64,000 nt of DNA, from the NCBI GenBank assembly GCA_033794685.1, contig JARAYZ010000006.1; one strand, written 5' to 3'. Both the position numbers and the translations under genes were made by a program. The stretch's first letter is position 1. Each line of letters begins with the position of its first letter. The notes beneath the pieces were generated by a model, which had not been told where the DNA came from, did no database searches, and was given only the letters and a program-made list of their open reading frames with translations. This document shows positions 43,715-52,507 of this stretch, piece by piece. Origin of the DNA: Lentzea sp033794685. GTDB taxonomy: Bacteria; Actinomycetota; Actinomycetes; Mycobacteriales; Pseudonocardiaceae.

Positions 43715-43741
43715 TCGAACAAGCACTCGAATCTCGTTCGA
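43715..43741. promoter_or_regulatory. TCGAAC-N15-GTTCGA dyad
   Basis: TCGAAC at 43715-43720, TCGAAT at 43727-43732, GTTCGA at 43736-43741. It shares TCGAACAAG with the BNR-GH2 gap, so it could be the site of a second regulator common to both ends of the locus. Confidence 0.35.
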
Positions 43742-43751
43742 AAGGATTTCG
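43739..43751. promoter_or_regulatory. Candidate LacI operator 2 (CGAAA-N3-TTTCG)
   Basis: CGAAAGGATTTCG overlaps the ribosome-binding site of the LacI gene and ends on the base before its ATG. Binding there would block its own expression. Confidence 0.55.
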
Positions 43752-44762
43752 ATGGGCAGGCGGCGTTCGGAAGCGGTGACCCTCGGGGACGTGGCCAGGA
43801 GGGCGGGCGTGTCGATCGCGACGGCGTCGAAGGCGATCAACGACCGGGCCCAGGTCGCCGCGACGACCAGGGCCCGCGTGTTGCGCGCGGCGGCGGAGCT
43901 CTCGTTCCAGCCCAACGTCCTCGCGCAGGGACTGGTGGCGGGCCGGACCCGCGCGATCGGCCTGCTCACCGACGAGCTCGACGGCCGGTTCGCCATCCCG
44001 ATCCTGCTGGGCGCCGAGAACGCCCTGTCGAATCTGGAGATGTCGGTGCTGCTGTGCGACACGCGAGGCGACGCCATCCGCCGCAACCACCACATCCGCA
44101 CGCTGCTGGCCCGCCAGGTCGACGGGTTCATCGTCCTGGGGGACAGCAACGACGTCCGCCCGTCGCTGACCGCGGACCTCCCGGTGCCCGCGGTGTACGT
44201 GTACTGCCGGTCGAGCAACCCCGGCGACCTGAGCCTCGTCTCCGACGACCTCGGCGGCGCACGGCTCGCGATCGAGCACCTGATCGCGTTGCGGCGCAGG
44301 CACATCGCCCACATCACCGGCCCCCAGCACTACCGCGCCGCCCGCGACCGCGCCGCCGCCGTCCACACCGTGCTGGAGGAGCGGGGCCTGTCACTGGCGG
44401 GTGGTCAGCCGCTGCACGGCGAGTGGTCCCAGCGCTGGGGCCGCCACGCCGCCCGCCTGCTGGCCACCACCTCACCCGAGGTCGACGCGATCTTCTGCGG
44501 CAACGACCAGATCGCGAGCGGTGTGGCCCAGGCGCTCACCGACCTCGGCCGGCGCGTGCCGGACGACGTCGCGATCGTCGGCTACGACAACTGGGAGATC
44601 TTCGCCGCGGACTGCAGGCCACCGCTCACCACCATCGACCTCAACCTGCACCAGCTCGGCGCGACCGCCGTGACCCACCTGTTCGCGGCGCTCGAGGGCG
44701 CGCCCGCGAGCGGGGTCGTCCGGCAGCCGTGCCGGCTCGTGGTCCGGGAGTCCACGGCCTGA
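43752..44762 (+). CDS. LacI-family repressor of the glycan locus
   Basis: 336 aa, ATG 43752 behind AAAGGA. N-terminal helix-turn-helix VTLGDVARRAGVSIATASKA, hinge helix (SFQPNVLAQGLVAGR) and a periplasmic-binding-protein-like core (AIGLLTDELDG, VDGFIVLGDSND, AIFCGNDQIASGVAQAL, DVAIVGYDNWEIF). It should bind a sugar inducer and release operators. Two CGAAA/TTTCG palindromes lie between it and the divergent GH127-ABC operon, so local control is likely. Confidence 0.92.
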   Translation: MGRRRSEAVTLGDVARRAGVSIATASKAINDRAQVAATTRARVLRAAAELSFQPNVLAQGLVAGRTRAIGLLTDELDGRFAIPILLGAENALSNLEMSVLLCDTRGDAIRRNHHIRTLLARQVDGFIVLGDSNDVRPSLTADLPVPAVYVYCRSSNPGDLSLVSDDLGGARLAIEHLIALRRRHIAHITGPQHYRAARDRAAAVHTVLEERGLSLAGGQPLHGEWSQRWGRHAARLLATTSPEVDAIFCGNDQIASGVAQALTDLGRRVPDDVAIVGYDNWEIFAADCRPPLTTIDLNLHQLGATAVTHLFAALEGAPASGVVRQPCRLVVRESTA

Positions 44763-44828
44763 CCGCCCACAATTGTCAGACCCCCTTGCTACGGTCTGTT
44801 TCAGCTGATCAACACGAGGGGGAAGACC

Positions 44829-46262
44829 GTGGCTGCTGCCACCACGTACCTGGAGCTGTCCGAGTCCAGTGGAAGCGCGCACAAGTTCTACGAGGTGGTC
44901 GTCGACGGCACGAAGGTGACGATCACGTTCGGCCGCATCGGCGAGAAGGGTTCGACGCGCGAGTCCACGTTCGCGGACACGGCCAAAGCGGTGACGGCCG
45001 CCGAGAAGAAGATCGGCGAGAAGGTCCGCAAGGGCTACGCACCCGCGGTCAGGGGCGGGCGGCAGCGGCGCGCGATCACCCGGCGCGAGATCACCAGCGT
45101 GCGGTCCAGCGCGCGGCAGGCCCCGGTGCTGTGGCGGTTCCACTCCGGCGCGCCCGCGTTCGGCATCTTCATCGGCGAGGACGAGGCCTGGGTCGGCAAC
45201 GAGCGCGGCGACGTCTTCACGCTCGCGCACGACGGCCAGGTCACCGGCCGCTACGGCCTGCCGGACGGCGTGAAGTGCATCGTCGCCGACGACTTCTGGA
45301 TCTACGCGGGCTGCGACGACGGCCGCGTGTACGACCTGGGCGGCAAGGTCCCGCGCGTCGCGTACGAGATCGCCACCGACGTGGACATCTACTGGCTCGA
45401 CATCGACGACGGCGTGCTCGGCGTGTCCGACCGGCAGGGCGGCATCACGATCGTCGACCACGAGGACGAGTTCCAGTGGTCCCGCCGCAGCACGGGCGAC
45501 AGCGCGTGGATGGTGCGCAACGCTCCGGAGGGCGCGTTCCACGGGCATTCCCGGGGCGTCACGCACTACGCGGCGCGCACCGGTGATCCGGTGTGGCACG
45601 CCGAGACGACGGGCGCCGTCCTCTTCGGCTGGCAGGAGCCGACGGAGGTGTTCGCGGGCACCAGCCGCGGCTGGGTCCACCGCCTGTCCCGCGCCACCGG
45701 CGAAGAGACCGGCCGCTACCGGTGCGACGCGGCGGTCTTCTCCTGCGCCACCTCACCGGGCGGCGACTACGTCTTCGCCGGCGACAACCACTCGTCGGTC
45801 TACTGCTTCGCCGCCGACGGCACCCGGCTGTGGAAGCTCGGCACGGGCTGCGGTTCCGCGTACTCCATGCAGTACCGCGACGAGCGCCTCTACATCGTCA
45901 CGACGGACGGCTCGCTGGCGTGCATCGACGCGAGCCCGGCGGCCATCCACGCCGCCGAGCAGGGCGACCTGCCGCAGCGCAGCGACATCAAGGCCGACCA
46001 CTGGCAGCGCGTCGAGGCCACGGCCGAGGTCGAGACCGTGGTGGCCGACGCCGTCCCGGCCGGTGGCGTCATCGTGGAGTGCGTGCAGGAGAACGGCCGC
46101 CTGCGCGTGCACGTGATCTCCGAGGGCTACGACCGCGCGCGTGCCGTGCAGTTCCCGAAGGACATCCGCGTCCCCGGCGCCCGCTACCTGGTCACGGAGA
46201 TGCACACCTCGGCGAGCGGCGGCTTCTACCGCGCGAGGGGAGAGATCAAGCGCCTCCTGTGA
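44829..46262 (+). CDS. WGR-domain protein fused to a beta-propeller
   Basis: 477 aa, GTG 44829 behind GAGGGGGA. Residues ~1-75 are a WGR domain (HKFYEVVVDGTKVTITFGRIG, with F in place of W; then AAEKKIGEKVRKGY). WGR modules occur in PARPs and in bacterial proteins and can bind nucleic acid ends. From ~100 a run of PQQ/WD-like blades follows (AWVGNERGDVFTLAHDG, IYAGCDDGRVYDLGG, VFAGTSRGWVHRLSR, YVFAGDNHSSVYCFAADG). No enzyme motif is visible. It may be a DNA- or protein-docking scaffold. Stands alone; function not recognised. Confidence 0.8.
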   Translation: MAAATTYLELSESSGSAHKFYEVVVDGTKVTITFGRIGEKGSTRESTFADTAKAVTAAEKKIGEKVRKGYAPAVRGGRQRRAITRREITSVRSSARQAPVLWRFHSGAPAFGIFIGEDEAWVGNERGDVFTLAHDGQVTGRYGLPDGVKCIVADDFWIYAGCDDGRVYDLGGKVPRVAYEIATDVDIYWLDIDDGVLGVSDRQGGITIVDHEDEFQWSRRSTGDSAWMVRNAPEGAFHGHSRGVTHYAARTGDPVWHAETTGAVLFGWQEPTEVFAGTSRGWVHRLSRATGEETGRYRCDAAVFSCATSPGGDYVFAGDNHSSVYCFAADGTRLWKLGTGCGSAYSMQYRDERLYIVTTDGSLACIDASPAAIHAAEQGDLPQRSDIKADHWQRVEATAEVETVVADAVPAGGVIVECVQENGRLRVHVISEGYDRARAVQFPKDIRVPGARYLVTEMHTSASGGFYRARGEIKRLL

Positions 46263-46356
46263 GACGCGGACGTGGTGAGGCAGGGCGTCGACCCCGGCCA
46301 CGGCCGTACCGGCGCCGACAGCTGGCGTCCGCTGGTCTTCGACGACGCCGGGCTGG

Positions 46357-48054
46357 TCAGCGGGTGAGAAGTCGCTTGGCGTAGGCGCGCACCAGCCCGT
46401 GCATCCGCCATCGGCCCGGAACGTCCTGGCACAGCAGGGAAGCCTCCTCCAACGCGCGCAACACCTGCCGGGCCTCCGCCGGTGCGACGCCGAGGAGACC
46501 GGCCACCGCGGCCACGCCGACGTCGGGGCCCGGAGCGGTGCCCAGCACCGCGAACGCCGCGCACTGCAACGGGTTCAGGGCGTGCAACGACCAGGACAGC
46601 ACGGCGGGGAGGCTGGCGGAGGGTTCCTCGCTGTCGAGCACGTCGATGACGGCGTCGCGCAGTTCGGCGGCGAGGGTCGCGAGCGGCAGGCCCCGCCGGA
46701 TCTGGGCGTGCGCGACGACGATGTTCAGTGCCAGCGGGAACCCGCCGCACATCGCGATCACCTGAGCCGCGGCGAGCGGTTCGGCCTCCAGGCGTCCGGC
46801 GCCGAGGCGGGCGGTGAGCAAGGCGCGGGACTCGGCGTCACCGAGTTCGGTCAGCACCAGGTGTTCGGCCTCGTACCGGGTGATCAGGCCGGGCAACCGG
46901 TTGCGGCTCGTCACGACCACCCGGCACAGCTCGGTGCCGGGCAGCAGCGGCACGACCTGGTCGGTGCTCGCCGCGTTGTCGAGCACCAGCAGCATCCGCC
47001 TGCCCGCGACGAGCGAGCGGAACAACGCCGAGCGGGCGTGGGTGCCGGTGGGGATGCGGCCGGGGTCGACGGCCAGCGCGTGCAGCAGGCCTCCCAGCGC
47101 CTCCCCGGCGTCCATCGGCTCCTCCGCCGGGGAGAAGCCGCGCAGGTCGATGAACAACTGGCCGTCGGCGAACCGGTCGGCGTTGCGGTGTGCCCACCGC
47201 AACGCGAGGCTGGTCTTGCCGATGCCTCCGGTGCCCACGATCGCCGAGACGACCGCGGTCGCGGCGTCGAGGCGACCCAGTTCCTCCTGCCGGCCGACGA
47301 ACGTCGTGGGCTCCGGGGGCAACTGCCGCGGCACCACCGGGACCACCGGCGTGACGAGAAGAGGATCGGTGACGAGGATCCGCTGGTGCAGCTCACGCAA
47401 CGCGGACGAGGGCCCGGTACCCAGCTCCGCCCGCAGCCGCTCGCAGGTGTGCCGGTAGTGCTCCAACGCGTCGATGCTGCGCCCGGACCGGTGCAGCGCC
47501 AACAGGAACTGGCGTGCCACCCGCTCGTTCAACGGATGGCACGCGGCCCGTGCGGACAGCTCGGCGACCAGTTCCCCGCCCTCACCGGCCGCCAGCCGCG
47601 CGTCGACCAGCTCGTGCGACACCGCCAGCCGTTCCTGTTCCAGGCGGTCGCGTTCCTCCCGCGCCCACTCGCCGTCGAGGCCGGTCAGCGCCTCCGCCCG
47701 CCACAACGCCAGCGCCTCGGTCAGCAGCCCGGTCGCGTCACCGGCCCTGGCCCGCGCGCGCAGGTCGTGGAACCTCAGCAGGTCGATCGCGTCCCCGGTC
47801 AGGACGTACCCGCCCGACCGGTGCTCGATCGCCAACCCGCCGATCGCGGCCACCGCCCGCCTCAGCCGTGACACGTAGCTGTGCAGGGTCGTCCGTGCCC
47901 GCGGTGCCGCGTCGGCACCCCAGACCCGGTCCACCAGCCGGTCGACCGGCACGACCTTTCCCGCGTCGACCGCGAGCGCCGCCAGCACGCACCGCTGCCT
48001 GGGCGCACCCAGGTCCACCGAGCCCGCGCTCACTTCCCCCAAGAGACACAGCAC
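46357..48054 (-). CDS. SARP-type regulator with NB-ARC ATPase (AfsR-like)
   Basis: 565 aa. I use GTG complementary to 48052-48054, giving VLCLLGEVSAGSVDLGAPRQ, the usual SARP opening; a TTG 48 bp upstream is weaker. Winged-helix domain (LVDRVWGADAAPRARTTLHS, YVSRLRRAV), BTAD helices (LAVSHELVDARLAAGEG, LERYRHT-like ALEHYRHTCERLRAELG), then an NB-ARC/STAND ATPase with P-loop VGTGGIGKTSLA and MLLVLDNAAS. It ends soon after the ATPase, without TPR repeats. SARPs activate antibiotic clusters, and the divergent/parallel siderophore genes nearby are the closest candidates. Confidence 0.88.
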   Translation of the reverse strand: MLCLLGEVSAGSVDLGAPRQRCVLAALAVDAGKVVPVDRLVDRVWGADAAPRARTTLHSYVSRLRRAVAAIGGLAIEHRSGGYVLTGDAIDLLRFHDLRARARAGDATGLLTEALALWRAEALTGLDGEWAREERDRLEQERLAVSHELVDARLAAGEGGELVAELSARAACHPLNERVARQFLLALHRSGRSIDALEHYRHTCERLRAELGTGPSSALRELHQRILVTDPLLVTPVVPVVPRQLPPEPTTFVGRQEELGRLDAATAVVSAIVGTGGIGKTSLALRWAHRNADRFADGQLFIDLRGFSPAEEPMDAGEALGGLLHALAVDPGRIPTGTHARSALFRSLVAGRRMLLVLDNAASTDQVVPLLPGTELCRVVVTSRNRLPGLITRYEAEHLVLTELGDAESRALLTARLGAGRLEAEPLAAAQVIAMCGGFPLALNIVVAHAQIRRGLPLATLAAELRDAVIDVLDSEEPSASLPAVLSWSLHALNPLQCAAFAVLGTAPGPDVGVAAVAGLLGVAPAEARQVLRALEEASLLCQDVPGRWRMHGLVRAYAKRLLTR

Positions 48055-48111
48055 GCATCCTTCACGCGGCAGGGTGCGTCCAGGTTGCCGTGCCGGTTGC
48101 AACGAAAGGAG

Positions 48112-49551
48112 CTATTCCCGGCGCAACGGATTCGGGCAGTCGACGTAGCGGCTCGCGGCGCCCTCCGCGCGCGTCCAGCGCAGCAGGAGGTTGGCCTTCG
48201 CCGGCACGAACCGGTCTGCCAGCAACGACAGGACCTGCTCACATCCGTGATCACGGGCGTAACCGACGAAAACGGCCCGTGCCTCCGCCCACACGTCGAG
48301 ACCGGGGTGCCGGTCGAGCACCGCGCCGGCGATCTCGATCAGGTGGTTGACGACGAGGCAGTACCGCAGCCGCTCCCAGCCCTTCGCCTCGGAGACCCCG
48401 CGCGCGCCGTCCGGTCCGTCCGTTGAGGACAGCAGTTCGGCGTGGCGAGGGAGCAGCCGCATGCCCTCGGGATCGCGGAAGATCGCCTGCACCGGCGTGC
48501 CCGAGGCGTCCACCCCCACCAGAACGTTCTGCAGGTGGCACTCCATCACGACCCCGTGCGCGAAGAACGCGTGCAGTACAGGCGGAACGACGACCGACAC
48601 GTACTGCCGGAACCACCGCAGCGCGCTCCCGGCGTCCAGGCCGTCCAACGGGTTCCCGTCGAAGCCCTCGCTGATCCCGGCCGCCAGCAACGGGGTGACG
48701 CCGGGCAGCGCGTGCTGCCGGACACCGTCACGCACGACGACGGCCAAGCCCTCGAAGGAGTCCGGTGACGTCCGGTAGCCGCGGTCGATCAGGAACGCGG
48801 CACCGGGGAAGACCGAGGCGATGTCGGAGAACACCGGTCTCAGCAGGCGTGCGAGCGGCGGGATCCACCGCAGGTCGTGCGCCCACAACCGCCGCACGTC
48901 GTTGGTGATCCGCACGTCGAGGCTGAACTTGTAGAACAGGTCGGCGGCCGGGTCGTAGACCGTGCGCACCGAGGACGTCGGCCACACCTCGGGCCCGGTG
49001 ACCGCCCCTTCCAGTCCCAGCAGGGAGAGCTGCCAGGGGTGCGCGGGCAGCACGCCGGGAGGCAACGGCACGTCGCCGTCGTCGTCAAACGCGCCTTCCA
49101 GGTGCGCCAACGAGAACCGGGCGTGCACCTCGGGCGAGTACGGCAGCCACTCCGACGCGGGCAGCCCCCCGCGGCCCTTCGGTGCCGGGTGGTAGCGGTG
49201 ACCGGCGATCAACGCTTGCTCGGAACGCTGGTAGAGGTCGGCGGGGGGCGCGCCACGGGCATCGAGCACGGCGGCGACGGCCGACCGCGAACCCGCGATC
49301 TCGTCCAGGAAACCGACCGGCGGATCGCCGAGCTCCTTGGTGATGAGCACCGCGAGCTCGTGCCACGTCAACGGCTGCCACGACCCGGCGAACACCTCGG
49401 GGTCCGACAGCCAGCGCCCCTCCCGCACCCGCAGCACCGTGCCGGTGCGGGGCAACCGGATCGTGCCGTCGGCCCACTCCCCCACCTCGCGGCGCAGGCA
49501 GTTCAGCAGCGCCGTCGTGGTGATGCCGTCGGGATCAGTGATCGCTTCCAC
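48112..49551 (-). CDS. NIS siderophore synthetase (IucA/IucC family) A
   Basis: 479 aa, GTG complementary to 49549-49551 behind AGGGAAG. IucA/IucC marks: GHRYHPAPKGRGG (ATP site), LPAHPWQ, VVMECHLQNVLV, IFRDPEGMRLL and the C-terminal FhuF-like segment (VPAKANLLLRWTRAEG). These enzymes adenylate a carboxylate such as citrate or succinate and couple it to an amine or hydroxylamine, without a carrier protein, to build hydroxamate or carboxylate siderophores. It is divergent from a second synthetase; the pair probably acts in sequence on one siderophore. Confidence 0.9.
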   Translation of the reverse strand: MEAITDPDGITTTALLNCLRREVGEWADGTIRLPRTGTVLRVREGRWLSDPEVFAGSWQPLTWHELAVLITKELGDPPVGFLDEIAGSRSAVAAVLDARGAPPADLYQRSEQALIAGHRYHPAPKGRGGLPASEWLPYSPEVHARFSLAHLEGAFDDDGDVPLPPGVLPAHPWQLSLLGLEGAVTGPEVWPTSSVRTVYDPAADLFYKFSLDVRITNDVRRLWAHDLRWIPPLARLLRPVFSDIASVFPGAAFLIDRGYRTSPDSFEGLAVVVRDGVRQHALPGVTPLLAAGISEGFDGNPLDGLDAGSALRWFRQYVSVVVPPVLHAFFAHGVVMECHLQNVLVGVDASGTPVQAIFRDPEGMRLLPRHAELLSSTDGPDGARGVSEAKGWERLRYCLVVNHLIEIAGAVLDRHPGLDVWAEARAVFVGYARDHGCEQVLSLLADRFVPAKANLLLRWTRAEGAASRYVDCPNPLRRE

Positions 49552-49573
49552 CGGTGTCCGCTTCCCTGTGGCG

Positions 49574-50917
49574 ATGTGTCAGGATCAGATCATTCTGACG
49601 CAAACACAGGTCGAGTCGGACTTCCTCGCCGCACTGGACGAAAGTCGCGCCGAAAGGTTCGCCGAGGCGTTGCCGGGAGCCCGTGCGGCGATCCTCGCGC
49701 GCCTGCGCCGGGCGCTCGCGATCGAACCGTTGCCCCAGGTCAGCGTCGATCCGGCCGAGTTCCTCCACCCGGTCGACCTCCTCACCGCACTGCGCTGGCG
49801 CCGCGCTGAGAGCCTCGTCACCGAGGTCGCCCACAGCGTCGCCGGACTGGCCCTGTCCCGCACGGCGAGCCCGCTCACGACCCCGTTCCCGAGCAGGTCG
49901 CTGGAGGAGCACGAGCAGAGCGTCGTCGACGGCCATCCGCTGCACCCGTGCTGCCGCAACCGCACCGGGTTCACCGCCGCCGACCACCTCGCGTACGGCC
50001 CCGAGCACCGCCCGGTCGTCCGGCTCCGGCTGCATCCGGCCGCGCACCACGTGGTGTTCGGCGACTGGCCCGACGAGCTCCGCGACGGCGAGCGCATCCT
50101 GCTCCCGGTGCACCCGTGGCAGGCGGACCGGCTGAACGTGCCCACCACCGGCACCCTGGACGCGCACCCGCTGATGGCGCTGCGCACGCTCTCGGCCGGC
50201 GACTGGCACGTCAAGACGACGCTGAGCGCCCAGATCACCTCGGCCGTGCGGGACATCTCCGGCGAGTCGATCGCGACCGCGACGACGGTCTCGGACTTCC
50301 TGAGCGTCACCGTCGAGGGCATCGAACTGCAGCACAACAGGGCATCGGCGGCCGTGCTGGCGAACGGCGAGCCGGACCGGCGGCTCGGCGTGGTCCTGCG
50401 CGACAAACCCGTGCCACGCGAGGGCGAAACCCTGCTGCCCCTGGCCGCGCTGACCGCCGAGCAGGTCCCCGATCCGATCAGGTGGATCGCGGAGTTCGCC
50501 GAACTGACCGTGCCACCGTTGATGACGTTGCTAGCGCGCGGTGTGGCGTTGGAGGCGCACGAGCAGAACCTCGTGGTGGGGCTCGTGAACGGCAGGCCGA
50601 GCCGGGTGATCTACCGCGACCTCGCCGACATCCGCGTCAGCCCGCGCGCCGATCTGCCCACCCGCCTGCACGCGAGCCCGGAAGCGTTGCGCGCCAAGAC
50701 GTTCGCCACGTTCTTCTCGACCGCGCTGACGGGACTGGTCGACCGGCTCGACGCCCCGGCCGCCGACCTGTGGGCAGTGGTGGCGCGCACGGTCCCGGAC
50801 ACGCCGGACCGGCACGCGTTGCTGCACGACCCGTTGCCCGCCAAGCCACTCACGCTGATGCGACTCGACCCGAAGACGACGAAGTGGGCGTACCTGCCGA
50901 ACCCGTTCAGGCCTTGA
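49574..50917 (+). CDS. NIS siderophore synthetase (IucA/IucC family) B
   Basis: 447 aa; ATG 49574 chosen, with no good Shine-Dalgarno, so the exact start is uncertain. Family marks: VDGHPLHPCCRNRTGF, LLPVHPWQADRL, VALEAHEQNLVV and IYRDLADIRV. It lacks the last ATP-site spacing of A and diverges from it, suggesting a different substrate or step. The divergent starts are only 22 bp apart, so both promoters must lie within coding DNA or overlap. The gene converges on the Nudix-like accessory with an 11-bp overlap. Confidence 0.88.
   Translation: MCQDQIILTQTQVESDFLAALDESRAERFAEALPGARAAILARLRRALAIEPLPQVSVDPAEFLHPVDLLTALRWRRAESLVTEVAHSVAGLALSRTASPLTTPFPSRSLEEHEQSVVDGHPLHPCCRNRTGFTAADHLAYGPEHRPVVRLRLHPAAHHVVFGDWPDELRDGERILLPVHPWQADRLNVPTTGTLDAHPLMALRTLSAGDWHVKTTLSAQITSAVRDISGESIATATTVSDFLSVTVEGIELQHNRASAAVLANGEPDRRLGVVLRDKPVPREGETLLPLAALTAEQVPDPIRWIAEFAELTVPPLMTLLARGVALEAHEQNLVVGLVNGRPSRVIYRDLADIRVSPRADLPTRLHASPEALRAKTFATFFSTALTGLVDRLDAPAADLWAVVARTVPDTPDRHALLHDPLPAKPLTLMRLDPKTTKWAYLPNPFRP
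49579..49598. promoter_or_regulatory. Imperfect dyad at the divergent NIS starts
   Basis: TCAG ... CTGA over 20 bp (49579-49598), imperfect inside, overlapping the start region of synthetase B. It is not a good match to the classic IdeR/DmdR iron box, so only a candidate operator. Confidence 0.25.
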
Positions 50918-51929
50918 GCAGGTCCGACCGGTGCTGCCAGGCCAGCGCCAGCAGTGCGGCACCGGCGGCCTGCGTCGGCTCGTGGTGGACGAACCTCTCG
51001 ACGTTCGAGACCGTGAACGGAAGCCCGCGCAACACCCGGCCCTCGTCGTTGTGCGACACCAGATCACCGAACAGCTCGTCGAACCGCGAGGCCTCGATCA
51101 CCGCCACGGTCAGCATGTCGGTGGCGAACGTCAGCGGGTCCACGCCCATGCCGAGGTAGAACACGCGGGCGGCGGCCGTGAGACTCGTGGCGAACGGCCA
51201 GGCCTCGTAGTCGGCCTCGTGGATCTCCTCCGCCCCGAGCATCTCCTCGGCGAACTCGCGGATCATGCAGTGCCACAACGAGAAGTCGGCGTCGGTCGAA
51301 CCCTGGAACACCCCGACCGGCAGCACCTGGAACATCCCGCCCGCGTGCCCGACACGCAACGGGTCACGCCAGTGCAGGAAGAACGTCGCCTCGCCGGAGA
51401 CCTCGTCGTGGCGCAGGGTCAGCGTGCTGATCGCGACGTTGACCGGCCGTCGGCGCGGGTCGCACGGATCACCGACCGCCGCTCGCAACGGCAACCCGCC
51501 GGCCCGCCCCGCGTACTCGTGCGCGCAGGCCTCCCCGACGTCGATGCCGTCGAAGTAGGTGCCGAGCCCGAACGTCAGGTGCCGGCCGGTGAAGCCGAGC
51601 AACCGGTAGGTCTCGCGGTTCTGGAACACGGCCGGCGCGGCGAGCGCGGCCATGGCCTCCGAGTACCGGCCGAACCCGTCCGGGAGCGCGGTCACGGGCA
51701 GGTCGGGCAACGCCGGCGAGTCCGTCAGCGTGAGGGAGAGATCGGCCAGCGGGACCGGAGCGGACGGCATCCAGTCCGGTGACGTCAGCAGCGGCGTGCC
51801 CGCGACCCTGGCCAGGCCCGGATACTCCGAGACGGCCTCCAGGGCCAGTGCGTGGCGGTGTTCCAGCAGGTGAGCGCGCACTTCGAGCCACTGCGCCGAC
51901 GTCGGCATGAGCCTCGTTCCCGGTGACAT
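50907..51929 (-). CDS. Uncharacterised protein, like the C-terminal part of some XRE regulators
   Basis: 340 aa. Start ATG complementary to 51927-51929; an inner ATG at 51,908 has a better GGGA box. The body reads VNVAISTLTLRHDE, then TFFLHWRDPLRVGHAGGMFQ, VLPVGVFQGS and DFSLWHCMIREFAEEMLG. From memory, this pattern follows an XRE helix-turn-helix in many actinobacterial proteins; here I see no HTH. REFAEEML weakly recalls a Nudix box but lacks the full signature. It sits beside the siderophore synthetases, so it could be a ligand-sensing or accessory protein; function not known. Confidence 0.5.
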   Translation of the reverse strand: MSPGTRLMPTSAQWLEVRAHLLEHRHALALEAVSEYPGLARVAGTPLLTSPDWMPSAPVPLADLSLTLTDSPALPDLPVTALPDGFGRYSEAMAALAAPAVFQNRETYRLLGFTGRHLTFGLGTYFDGIDVGEACAHEYAGRAGGLPLRAAVGDPCDPRRRPVNVAISTLTLRHDEVSGEATFFLHWRDPLRVGHAGGMFQVLPVGVFQGSTDADFSLWHCMIREFAEEMLGAEEIHEADYEAWPFATSLTAAARVFYLGMGVDPLTFATDMLTVAVIEASRFDELFGDLVSHNDEGRVLRGLPFTVSNVERFVHHEPTQAAGAALLALAWQHRSDLLKA

Positions 51930-51978
51930 GGCGAGACGACCGGGCCACCCGTGGCCCGGTCTCCGCGGTGTGAGGCTG

Positions 51979-52362
51979 TCAGGCCCGCCAGCGCCGTGAC
52001 GCGTGGACGACTTCGCCGACCGCGCGTGCCAGACTTCCGTCGGCGTCGACGTGGCTCTCGTAGTGCTCGACCGGAAGCGGCTTGGCCACCTCGGGCGGTG
52101 CCTCGTACAGGTCGCTGTCGTCCAGACGCAGCCTGCGCGCCGTCTTCACGAACGCGACCGCCGCCGCCAGCAGCAGCACCCCGACCACGGCAGGCCAGAG
52201 GACCATCTCCGCGATCGCGATGGCGAACTGGACCTGGGCCACCACCACGAACACGACGGTCAGACCGACCACCGACCACGGGGCCGAACCACCGTCACGT
52301 CTGCGCTGGGCGGCACCACTTGCCCCCATTGGCGTCACCTCCACCGATGCTGCCGTGGACAT
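51979..52362 (-). CDS. Small two-helix membrane protein
   Basis: 127 aa. Two hydrophobic helices (WSVVGLTVVFVVVAQVQFAI, VLWPAVVGVLLLAAAVAFV) and a soluble C-terminus with VEHYESHVDADGSLARAVGEVV. Family not recognised. The divergent Nudix gene starts 145 bp away. The ATG at 52,360-52,362 has no strong upstream box, so the start may be a little later (M12). Confidence 0.65.
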   Translation of the reverse strand: MSTAASVEVTPMGASGAAQRRRDGGSAPWSVVGLTVVFVVVAQVQFAIAIAEMVLWPAVVGVLLLAAAVAFVKTARRLRLDDSDLYEAPPEVAKPLPVEHYESHVDADGSLARAVGEVVHASRRWRA

Positions 52363-52507
52363 CGGCGATTGATCGCACGGAGTTACAGACCCAAGCGTAC
52401 TCCCCGATCGTTTGGTTGCAGACCGTCATCTTCCGGACATCCGCCCACCAGTGCGAAACCCGTGCACAACGCGTGCGCGATTCACTCGGTGGTGTGATCA
52501 TCGGCTC

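Noticed and set aside
41769..44366. Long minus-strand extension beyond the GH127 start
   Set aside because: It runs antisense through the LacI gene and has no GH127 sequence before 43,646.
46272..46367. 31-codon plus-strand ORF (QGVDPGHGRTGADSW, ending LVFDDAGLVSG)
   Set aside because: Coding-like codons but too short, no ribosome-binding site, and overlaps the SARP gene end; perhaps a remnant.
49579..49598. IdeR/DmdR iron box between the siderophore synthetases
   Set aside because: The dyad is only 14 of 20 symmetric and does not match the usual TTAGG-type box; kept only as a weak candidate operator.
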